Part shown: piece after piece, positions 7,569-15,091 of the stretch
Layout: each line of letters opens with the position of its first letter
Position numbering within the stretch: the first letter of the stretch is position 1
Assembly: GCA_965214625.1 (NCBI GenBank)
Contig: OZ243962.1
Location: forward strand, 682,001-746,000
Direction of reading: 5' to 3'
Source of the DNA: G965214625 sp965214625
Lineage (GTDB): Bacteria; Pseudomonadota; Gammaproteobacteria; Arenicellales; Poriferihabitantaceae
DNA length: 64,000 bases
Translations under genes and position numbers: made by a program
Notes under the pieces: model-generated
What the model was told of the DNA's origin: nothing
The model's input: the letters and a program-made list of their open reading frames with translations, nothing else
The model's database searches: none

Positions 7569-8360
7569 TCAATGCGCCAATGTGCTGAACAGGCACCCAT
7601 AACCGACTATCGGCTCTGCACATTGCAGCAATCTCAACGTATCCCATGCCAGTGCCTGGTTGCTGCTGATCACCGGCTTGCCGATGCACTGCTCTATCTC
7701 ATCGATCACCAAAGAAGCCCGAAAGGCGGTACAGGAGACGAACAACGCATCGGATTGCGCATCAAACACCTGAAGCGCAATCTGTTTGATGCGTTTCGGC
7801 GGAACCCGGGTCACATCAATATCATTGTCAAAACTCAGGCCACTCATATTCCTGACCACGACACCTGTCGCTTCGAGTCCCTGCAGGATATCTTCGTTAA
7901 TTTCCCGATTGTAGGGAGTCAGCACCGAAATCGCCTTGATCCCCAAGGTGGAGAATGCTTCACCGGCTGCCGTCAAGGGAGTCGTCACAGGCGCATCAGG
8001 ATGTGATTTGTTGATCAGTTTGGCAACCTTCTGATAGCCGATGGCTGCCGTACCGGAAGTGCACCCATAGATCACCACATCGACCCCCTTCCCAGGCAGT
8101 ATTCCTTCAGCCGCCCTTTCGATATCACTCCCCATCGCTTTCAGATTGGATAGCGTCATCGGATTGAAATTACGGACACGGTTGGTAAAAACCTCGACCG
8201 TTTCGGGCAACATACGACGGAGATCCTGTTCCAGATTGTAATCCGTTGCCAATGCAACAAGACCGATCCGCCCTGCCGGCGCGATTTCTTCCAGATCGAT
8301 CCTTTCATGCCGATCTTCGATCACCGTGGTCCACTGTTCTGCTATCGCTTCTCTATGCAT
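7569..8360 (-). CDS. Asp/Glu racemase superfamily protein (maleate isomerase / EutA-like)
   Basis: This 263-residue protein has two cysteine-centred motifs typical of the superfamily. One is VVIYGCTSGTAAIG in the N-terminal half and the other FVSCTAFRAS in the C-terminal half, giving the pair of catalytic cysteines. The length and the motif spacing fit maleate cis-trans isomerases, arylmalonate decarboxylases and EutA of ectoine utilisation. The next gene, 39 bases upstream on the same strand, encodes an M24-type hydrolase, and EutA and the ectoine hydrolase DoeA/EutD are also encoded together in ectoine clusters. The other ectoine genes (eutB, eutC, eutE or doeB-D) are absent here, so ectoine use is only a possibility. 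Confidence 0.75.
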   Translation of the reverse strand: MHREAIAEQWTTVIEDRHERIDLEEIAPAGRIGLVALATDYNLEQDLRRMLPETVEVFTNRVRNFNPMTLSNLKAMGSDIERAAEGILPGKGVDVVIYGCTSGTAAIGYQKVAKLINKSHPDAPVTTPLTAAGEAFSTLGIKAISVLTPYNREINEDILQGLEATGVVVRNMSGLSFDNDIDVTRVPPKRIKQIALQVFDAQSDALFVSCTAFRASLVIDEIEQCIGKPVISSNQALAWDTLRLLQCAEPIVGYGCLFSTLAH

Positions 8361-8399
8361 TAATGTATCTCCTGCCGTTTCAAAATCAGACTGTTATCC

Positions 8400-9584
8400 T
8401 CACGCGATGACCGGCAACGCGCGACTGGCCCTTCTGGAAAGCCATTGCGCACCCTCTTCGGTAATCACGATATTTTCCTCATGCACCATCTGTCTGCCTG
8501 GCCTGAACATCATCCCCGGTTCAAGTGTCAGCACCATCCCGGGCGTCAGCACTGTCGCATCGGTCATTGTATTCGAAGGTCGCTCCGTCAATTGCATCCC
8601 GAGTCCATGGCCCAACCGCCCCACAGCATTCCCCAAACTGCCGCCCTCGCTCATCACCCGATTCATTGCCTGCCACAAATCGGATGTCGTCGCACCGGGT
8701 CTGGCGGCTTCAAACCCCGCCTCGGTCGCCTGCCAGACCACCTCATAGGCCGCTTGTGTTGCCTCATCGGCATCACCAAACGCCCAATTTCGATCAAAGT
8801 CACAGAAATAACCGTCGAATGTCGCCCCCGTATCAATCATCAACACATCGCCTTGCGTCAGCACTCGATCAGTAGGGCCCATGATAATACTGTCATAGCC
8901 CCCCGGCCCCGAACCGCTAACGATATAGGGCACCGTATCAGCACCTCGTTCAAGAAGATCTATTTTCATCTTTCTGACCACCTCGGTTTCGGTCATGCCC
9001 CTCTGCATGCTTGATGGCAATGCTTCGAATCCGTCGCTGGCAACTTGACAGATGTAGCGTATTTTTTCAATTTCCCGTTCTGATTTAACCATTCTTTGAC
9101 AATGTGCCTGTTTGGAAAAATCCTTCCACTCAAAATGCCTGAGTTGTTGTCTCAGTCTCTCAAGGTCCGCAACGGGCATCCGTATCACACTCTCGGCACC
9201 GAAGGTCATTCCAACCCGACCGAATCGTTTCGGCAGCGCCTCAATCAACCCGACCAACAGTGAAATGCCCTCATCATCCGGGCGGGGAGAAGGCCAGGTT
9301 CGGACATCATCAATCCATGTCTGGTGCATACCGCTGCCTCCTATTTCCGGAATAACGGCGATCGGTTTTCCGTTGGCGGGAATGACTAAAAACCAGGGTC
9401 GGGTGGGGCTTTCCCAAAACTGCGTCATAAACCCCGAAAAATAGCGGACATTGGGTTCAGTGGTGAAGATTAAACAGTCCACTTCGCTGGCAAACATCGA
9501 CGCTTGTACCTGTTGCACGCGATTTTCAAATTCGACGGTTGGGAAACCACGACTCGGGGGGCTCAGGTGGTCAGTCGAATTCAT
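8400..9584 (-). CDS. M24 family metallohydrolase (Xaa-Pro dipeptidase / creatinase / ectoine hydrolase fold)
   Basis: This 394-residue protein has an N-terminal creatinase-like domain (residues about 20-165) and a C-terminal pita-bread catalytic domain. All five metal ligands can be seen: two aspartates in IDTGATFDGYFCDFDR, the histidine in GLGMQLTERP preceded by GHG, and glutamates in LTLEPGM and VHEENIVI. Members hydrolyse Xaa-Pro dipeptides or amide and ring bonds of small solutes, as creatinase and DoeA do. Pairing with the EutA-like gene downstream suggests a small-molecule catabolic role rather than peptide turnover. A second M24 enzyme, PepP, is encoded at 31.2 kb, so general aminopeptidase P activity is covered elsewhere. 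Confidence 0.82.
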   Translation of the reverse strand: MNSTDHLSPPSRGFPTVEFENRVQQVQASMFASEVDCLIFTTEPNVRYFSGFMTQFWESPTRPWFLVIPANGKPIAVIPEIGGSGMHQTWIDDVRTWPSPRPDDEGISLLVGLIEALPKRFGRVGMTFGAESVIRMPVADLERLRQQLRHFEWKDFSKQAHCQRMVKSEREIEKIRYICQVASDGFEALPSSMQRGMTETEVVRKMKIDLLERGADTVPYIVSGSGPGGYDSIIMGPTDRVLTQGDVLMIDTGATFDGYFCDFDRNWAFGDADEATQAAYEVVWQATEAGFEAARPGATTSDLWQAMNRVMSEGGSLGNAVGRLGHGLGMQLTERPSNTMTDATVLTPGMVLTLEPGMMFRPGRQMVHEENIVITEEGAQWLSRRASRALPVIA

Positions 9585-9708
9585 TGTCTATGCTTTGTAT
9601 CTCATTTCCAGCTCACTCCCTTCCGGGGCAGTATAACCGGTCCTTGGCAGATTGTCTCCAGCGGTTGAACAGGCTAGTATCTGACCCTGATCCCCCTCAA
9701 ACAACCCC

Positions 9709-10494
9709 ATGCAAGCATTCCCGCGTGATTTTTCCCCTGGCCCATCGACACTCAAAGATAAAACCATCCTGATCACTGGTGCTGCCAGCGACATCGGGGC
9801 AGCCGTCTGCCGGGGAGCCGCACAAGCCGGTGCCAGTATACTGATGCTGGACCGCAAAGCCAGAGACATGATTGTCCTTTACGACGAGGTGCAAGCGCAT
9901 ACAGGCACAGCGCCATTGATGATCGAATTCGATATCAAAAAATCAACCGATGTATCTGTCCAACAATTATCCCAGTCCCTCGAAAGCCAGCTGCATCGAC
10001 TCGATGGCCTGGTTCATTGTGCCATGTGGGGAGCCCCACTGGCTCCGGTTGTTCATGCGAAGACTGATGACTGGCAAACCACCTTCAACCAACATCTGAT
10101 CTATCCGATGATGATCACCCGCTCGCTCCTTCCTCTGTTAGGTCGTGCTGAATCATCCTCCGTCGTCTTTACAGTACTTGATGTCGGACGATACGGACGC
10201 GCCTATTGGGGAGGAATCGGCATCACATTTGCGGCAATCGAAAACTTAAGCGAAATACTGAGCGCCGAGCTGGAAAATAACCAGGTACGGGTCAACACGC
10301 TGGACCCCGGCAAAGTGAAAACGGCGTTAAGGAAAATGTTTTATCCGGGAGAATCGGGCCGATATCTTCGCTCTGCCGATGATGCGGAGATTGTGGATGG
10401 CTATTTATATCTTCTGTCTGACGCAAGTATTCATCAAACCGGACAACGTTTTACCGTACGTGAAGTGAACGATCCTTGCATCACAGGTGGATAG
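9709..10494 (+). CDS. YciK-type short-chain dehydrogenase that has lost its catalytic residues
   Basis: This 261-residue protein keeps the Rossmann cofactor motif TGAASDIG at residues 23-30 and the overall YciK outline, including GRAYWGG where E. coli YciK has GRANWGA. The catalytic positions are changed: the SSS serine region is V156-L157-D158, the YxxxK tyrosine is I170 and the lysine is F174, and the NAG segment reads CAM. It should bind a nucleotide but is unlikely to act as a dehydrogenase. yciK lies near rluB in E. coli, and here it faces rluB convergently, which supports orthology. Its role may be structural or regulatory. Confidence 0.82.
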   Translation: MQAFPRDFSPGPSTLKDKTILITGAASDIGAAVCRGAAQAGASILMLDRKARDMIVLYDEVQAHTGTAPLMIEFDIKKSTDVSVQQLSQSLESQLHRLDGLVHCAMWGAPLAPVVHAKTDDWQTTFNQHLIYPMMITRSLLPLLGRAESSSVVFTVLDVGRYGRAYWGGIGITFAAIENLSEILSAELENNQVRVNTLDPGKVKTALRKMFYPGESGRYLRSADDAEIVDGYLYLLSDASIHQTGQRFTVREVNDPCITGG

Positions 10495-10525
10495 GGACAC
10501 CTGCCTGTTGTCGCTAATCCGGTGG

Positions 10526-11293
10526 TCAGAGATCCTGAGCCGGACCACATTTTACCGCACCGGCCAACCCGGCAATCACAGTGGCATCAAGTTCCAGATA
10601 CTGTCCCGGTTTGATATTTCTCGGTAATACCACGTTCCCATACCTGATTCTTATCAGGCGATTGACCTGACAGCCCACTGACTCCCACAGTTTTCTGACT
10701 TCGCGGTATCGGCCCTCTTTGACAATCACCGAATACCAGGTATTGCGCTTTTCACCGCCTCTTCGTTGAACCGAATGAAACCGAACCCGCTGGCGATTGA
10801 GCCTGATACCCGTCTTCAATTGGCCAATTGCCTCGTTATCGGCCTTACCGTAGACTCGACAGAGATACTCTCGCTCCAACGCCTGACTCGGGTGCATCAG
10901 TCGATTCGCCAATCCACCGTCATTGGTAAACAGGATCAATCCACCCGTATTGACATCCAGTCTGCCGACTGATATCCATCTGCCTCGCTTGAGTTTGGGC
11001 AGACTGCGGAAAATGGTCGGTCTGCCTTGCGGGTCTGAACGGGTCGATATTTCCCCCAGTGGCTTGTGGTACGCCAAGACACGAACAACCCTGTCGTTCA
11101 ACCGGATGTTTATCGGACGACCATCGAAAGTAATGCGTGCGCTGGCATCGATTCGGTCACCAAGGTGGGCAATCCGTCCGTTCACCTTGATTCTCTCTTC
11201 AACGATCCACGTCTCGATTTTTCTTCTGGAACCGAGCCCCAGGCCGGACAGGACCTTTTGCACTTTCTGTGAAGCGCAACTTTCTTTAGTCAT
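10526..11293 (-). CDS. rluB: 23S rRNA pseudouridine synthase B
   Basis: This 255-residue protein has an N-terminal S4 RNA-binding domain (residues about 8-65, QKVLSGLGLGSRRKIETWI) and the RsuA-type catalytic domain with the GRLDVNTGGL motif, whose aspartate makes the covalent attack on uridine. RluB converts U2605 of 23S rRNA to pseudouridine. A basic YREVRKLWESVG segment near the C-terminus is typical. It lies downstream of scpB in the common scpA-scpB-rluB order. RluE and RluF share the fold, but the neighbourhood makes RluB most likely. Confidence 0.92.
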   Translation of the reverse strand: MTKESCASQKVQKVLSGLGLGSRRKIETWIVEERIKVNGRIAHLGDRIDASARITFDGRPINIRLNDRVVRVLAYHKPLGEISTRSDPQGRPTIFRSLPKLKRGRWISVGRLDVNTGGLILFTNDGGLANRLMHPSQALEREYLCRVYGKADNEAIGQLKTGIRLNRQRVRFHSVQRRGGEKRNTWYSVIVKEGRYREVRKLWESVGCQVNRLIRIRYGNVVLPRNIKPGQYLELDATVIAGLAGAVKCGPAQDL

Positions 11294-11409
11294 GTCGCTG
11301 CCTTGGCTTCACGGTACCACCTCGTTTCCTCATCCCAATCCGAGCCAGCGAAAGCGCATCCAAGCCTCCACACCAACGCAGCGATTAATGTGGTCGTCCG
11401 TGCGACATG

Positions 11410-12006
11410 TCATGAATCTTCTTTGTCCAATGGGGTCGGCATCTCGCCTTGCATGGGATGTTCCAGACCTTCGGCAATATCATCCAGCGATCGCTCCGCC
11501 ATCAGTGTAGGAAGCTCTTTGAGCGATGCGAGATTAAAATAAGATAAAAATTCGGGTGTCGTTCCAAACAACGCCGGACGGCCCGGGACTTCCCGAACCC
11601 CGACCTGCTTGACCCATTCCCGCTCAAGTAGCCGATGCATGATATCCGTGCTGACACTAACACCCCGGATATGTTCAATATCCCCGCGAGTCACCGGTTG
11701 TTGGTAGGCAATGATGGCCAGTGTTTCCAAAAGTGCTCTTGACATTTTGGTGGGACGCGTCGCGGTCAACCTGCTGATCCATCGCGCGTACTTGGCCTTG
11801 CTGTGGAAGCGATAACCCGTTCCAATTCTTTGCAGTTCAATGCCACGCTGTTCACAATCCTCATCAATCGACGCAAGGACTTCCTTGATTTCATCCTTTC
11901 CAGGTTTCGTGCCTTCATCAAGTAACTCCTGTATTTTAGTGATACTGAGGGGCACATCCGAAACCAGAAGAAGCGCCTCAACGATCTGTTTTAGTTCATT
12001 ATCCAT
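11410..12006 (-). CDS. scpB: Segregation and condensation protein B
   Basis: This 198-residue protein has the two winged-helix domains of ScpB, with the conserved ALLETLAIIAYQQPVTRGDIE stretch in the middle and PGRPALFGTT near the end. ScpB dimers bind ScpA and, with an SMC ATPase, form the bacterial condensin that compacts and segregates chromosomes. It follows scpA by 19 bases on the same strand, so the two are co-transcribed. No smc gene is in the window. Confidence 0.95.
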   Translation of the reverse strand: MDNELKQIVEALLLVSDVPLSITKIQELLDEGTKPGKDEIKEVLASIDEDCEQRGIELQRIGTGYRFHSKAKYARWISRLTATRPTKMSRALLETLAIIAYQQPVTRGDIEHIRGVSVSTDIMHRLLEREWVKQVGVREVPGRPALFGTTPEFLSYFNLASLKELPTLMAERSLDDIAEGLEHPMQGEMPTPLDKEDS

Positions 12007-12025
12007 CAGCGTTTCGGTTCCAGGA

Positions 12026-12832
12026 TCATTCCACGCGCTTTAAATGGATCGGTGAAAAGGGTTCATTTTGTATGATCACCAGCATGTCATCGCGAACCAG
12101 TTCCAATATCGCCATAAAACTGATCACCAGTCCATGTTTTCCCTCTGAGATTTCAAACAGCTCCTCAAAGCGCATGAAACGGGCTTTGCCCAGACGATCA
12201 AGGATATCCGTCATTTTCTCCCTGACCGTTAACGTCTCCGTGTCAACCGCCCAATTCCTGTTTTGCTCGACACGTGCCAATACCTTTCCAAAGGCAATGA
12301 CCAATTCATTCAGTGATACGCTCAGCTCTGCCCTGAGCGGCTGGACAGACTCAAATCCGGCACCAACCAGATACAATTCCCTTTCAACACGCGGAAGACG
12401 GTCGATATCCTCCGCCGCCTGCCTGAACCGTTCATAGGCCTGAAGCCGTCTCACCAAGGCCGCCCGCGGATCCTCGTCCTCCCCGTCTTCCGTCGTACCC
12501 ATGCGTGGCAACAACATTCTCGATTTTATCTCCGCCAGGGTCGCGGCCATAACCAGATATTCCGCGGCAAGATCAAGCCGGAATTTTTGCATCAACTCGA
12601 CATATTCGACATATTGCCTGGTCACATGAGCAACGGGAATGTCAAGGATGTCGAGGTTCTGCTTCCGAATCAGATACAGCAGCAGATCCAGTGGACCCTG
12701 AAAGGTCTCAAGAAAGACTTCCAGCGCATCGGGAGGGATATAGAGATCTTCCGGCCATTTTCCGAATTCTTTACCTTTGACCAACACGGATGTGGCCGGC
12801 TTTTCCATTTTCGCGGTCTCGTCCTGTGTCAT
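12026..12832 (-). CDS. scpA: Segregation and condensation protein A
   Basis: This 268-residue protein carries the kleisin N-terminal motif FQGPLDLLLYLIRKQNLDILD and the AAEYLVMAATLAEIKSRMLL region. It bridges SMC heads and binds ScpB. An upstream in-frame TTG or ATG would extend it by up to 33 residues, but I chose the ATG at 12832 because AAGGG lies six bases before it and because family members start shortly before the kleisin motif. It is followed by scpB and preceded by a YciO-type gene, giving a yciO-scpA-scpB-rluB unit. Confidence 0.93.
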   Translation of the reverse strand: MTQDETAKMEKPATSVLVKGKEFGKWPEDLYIPPDALEVFLETFQGPLDLLLYLIRKQNLDILDIPVAHVTRQYVEYVELMQKFRLDLAAEYLVMAATLAEIKSRMLLPRMGTTEDGEDEDPRAALVRRLQAYERFRQAAEDIDRLPRVERELYLVGAGFESVQPLRAELSVSLNELVIAFGKVLARVEQNRNWAVDTETLTVREKMTDILDRLGKARFMRFEELFEISEGKHGLVISFMAILELVRDDMLVIIQNEPFSPIHLKRVE

Positions 12833-12937
12833 AAATGACCCTTGCTGACCTGTCGTGATTGTCATCGCTGATAGCCGGAAGATGGGTCTGCTTCGAATGT
12901 TATCACGGGTGGTTGAATCGGCACACGTCACCCATAT

Positions 12938-13558
12938 TCACTGAAACGTGCTCACCTCCCCTTTGCCGACTCTCAGTATCTCGGGAACACCCGACATCAG
13001 GTCAATGACGGTTGTGGGCCATAAGTCACATGGGCCCCCATCGATAACCAGGTCAACATCATGTTCCAACACCTCCCTGATATGACCCGCATCGTTCAGT
13101 GGCAGTTCCTGTCCGGGCAAAATCAAGGTCGAACTCATGATCGGTTCTTTCAGCTGTTCTATCATGGCCATGACAATCGGATAGTTCGGTACCCGAAGGC
13201 CAATTGAGCGTCGCTTGGGGTTTTGCAATCGCCTTGGGGTCTCCCTGGTTGCAGCGAGAATAAAGGTATACGGACCGGGAGTAAAGCGTTTCAATAATCT
13301 GAAAACCTCATTGTCCACTTTCGCATAATTGCTCAATTCGGACAGATCATGACAGACCAGTGTAAAGTTATGTCTGTCATCAAGTTGCCTGATGCGCCGA
13401 ATACGCTCCATTGCTTCCTTATTCCCGATATGACACCCCAGGGCATAACTTGAATCGGTCGGATAGGCAATCACCCCCCCTCCCCTGACAATTCCGACCG
13501 CTTGGTGAATCAGTCTTCCCTGTGGATTGACAGGGTGGATATTGAAATACTGGGCCAC
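12938..13558 (-). CDS. yciO: YciO/Sua5-type threonylcarbamoyl-AMP synthase family protein
   Basis: This 206-residue protein has the YrdC/Sua5 fold with the nucleotide-binding GGVIAYPTDSSYALGC motif near residues 27-42 and the basic KRFTPGPYTFIL and SIGLRVPNYP segments. Relatives make threonylcarbamoyl-AMP for the t6A modification of tRNA. The YciO branch has weaker or uncertain activity, so the cell probably also encodes TsaC elsewhere. It starts 1 base after the pcnB stop codon and continues into scpA. The YciO call rests on the TDSSYALGC variant and on the scpA neighbourhood. Confidence 0.85.
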   Translation of the reverse strand: MAQYFNIHPVNPQGRLIHQAVGIVRGGGVIAYPTDSSYALGCHIGNKEAMERIRRIRQLDDRHNFTLVCHDLSELSNYAKVDNEVFRLLKRFTPGPYTFILAATRETPRRLQNPKRRSIGLRVPNYPIVMAMIEQLKEPIMSSTLILPGQELPLNDAGHIREVLEHDVDLVIDGGPCDLWPTTVIDLMSGVPEILRVGKGEVSTFQ

Positions 13559-13559
13559 A

Positions 13560-14924
13560 TCACACTCCTGTCAAACGTTGCGGGTCAGTCGGTTTGGGGA
13601 GGGTGGTTTTACGGTTTTTCCGACGACTGATGCGCCGCCCGTCCTTTGGCCGCATGCATGACTGGCTCAATGCCAATATGGATTTCTTCCGTTCGGCGTG
13701 ATCGCACTCCTGTATTTTGGTCCACCAATGACCGATCGATGAATCCACTTCGCCAATCTGCTGTCGTAATATCAAAAAGTCATAGGCTGCGCGAAATCGT
13801 CGATCGACCAGCAGTCGTTCGATGGTACGGGGCTTGCGGCGCTCCAGTCGCTCCTGCATAGCCCAGATCTCAATGACCAAATGAATCACTCTTCCGGGAA
13901 TCGAAATGGTCTTGCCCGATGGAGACAGGACCGCTTCCCCGGCAATCCAACTGGCCTCGTTGGAATGCATCCCCTGGTTGATCAGGGTGCTTTTACGTGT
14001 TTTGTATAACGGCCAAAACAAGACACTGAAAAGAAATGCGGGGATGACCGGTTTTCCCTCGCCGATTCGTCTGTCCGTATTGTTTAATGCCTTCATGACA
14101 AGTTCCTCATACCGCTGATTGGGAGCACCGTGCAATCCTGCCATGATTTCGGGAAACAGGCCATCGAGAATGCCGAACCCCTTGAGCGCCTCCCAGCTTT
14201 GCATCGCGTGGCCGGAATGAAACAACTTAAGCACTTCATCATATAGCCTTGCCGATGGAACCTCTTTGAGCAAGGGGACACTACTGTCAATCTCGGATTT
14301 CGTATCGGCACTGGTACGCACGCCCAATTTGGCTGTGAACCGGGCTACACGCAACACTCTGACAGGGTCCTCCCTGAAGCGCCGCTCGGCATTGCCGATG
14401 ACCTGCAAAACGCCTGATCTGACATCAGCAATGCCATTTAAAAAATCAAGGACACATTCATTCAACGGGTCATAATAAAGCGCATTCATGGTGAAGTCCC
14501 GACGCATCACATCCTGATAGATGGTGCCATAGACATTGTCATCCAATACCCGGCCACTGTGTCTGGTGCCGATCCGTGAACGCCATTTTCCTGATTTCAA
14601 CGTGGGGTTGGGCTGGGTTCGATAGGTCGAGACTTCGACGATCTCCCGTCCACAACGGACATGCACAATTCTGAATCGACGACCAATAATCCGTGCACGC
14701 CGATGCGAAAAAAGGTCCTTGACTTCTTCAGGAGTGGCATTGGTCGATACATCGAAATCCTTCGGCTTCATGCCCAACAGCAAATCTCTCACGCAACCAC
14801 CGACCAGATAACCGTCGAAACCCGCTGACTGCAGCGTCCTGACCACATCGAGTGACGAGGCACTGACTCTCGACCGATCAATGCCGAGAGCACGGGCTGG
14901 ATGCCTAACCAGTTTGGGACCCAT
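13560..14924 (-). CDS. pcnB: Poly(A) polymerase I
   Basis: This 454-residue protein has the class II nucleotidyltransferase head with GYLVGGCVRDLLLG and the metal aspartates in KDFDVSTNATPEEV. The RIIGRRFRIVHV and DFTMNALYYDP motifs distinguish poly(A) polymerase and CCA enzymes. The RRFREDPVRVLRVARF signature and the basic, arginine-rich tail (KDGRRISRRKNRKT) mark PcnB. It adds poly(A) tails to RNA 3' ends and promotes decay. It is followed immediately by the yciO-like gene. The folK-panBCD neighbours common in other gammaproteobacteria are not present. Confidence 0.93.
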   Translation of the reverse strand: MGPKLVRHPARALGIDRSRVSASSLDVVRTLQSAGFDGYLVGGCVRDLLLGMKPKDFDVSTNATPEEVKDLFSHRRARIIGRRFRIVHVRCGREIVEVSTYRTQPNPTLKSGKWRSRIGTRHSGRVLDDNVYGTIYQDVMRRDFTMNALYYDPLNECVLDFLNGIADVRSGVLQVIGNAERRFREDPVRVLRVARFTAKLGVRTSADTKSEIDSSVPLLKEVPSARLYDEVLKLFHSGHAMQSWEALKGFGILDGLFPEIMAGLHGAPNQRYEELVMKALNNTDRRIGEGKPVIPAFLFSVLFWPLYKTRKSTLINQGMHSNEASWIAGEAVLSPSGKTISIPGRVIHLVIEIWAMQERLERRKPRTIERLLVDRRFRAAYDFLILRQQIGEVDSSIGHWWTKIQECDHAERKKSILALSQSCMRPKDGRRISRRKNRKTTLPKPTDPQRLTGV

Positions 14925-15091
14925 CAGCCCACACCGTCATGCAGCAAAAGCGGACGGGAAATCCTCATCGACAGGTGAACCTGAATCATTCTCCCGGTGT
15001 TTCCCCTTGTTCACTTGCCTCATCACTGCACTCCCTATCAATAGAATTGACGGGGACCGGCGCGGGGGACCTGCTTCGACCGGGCATCTTG

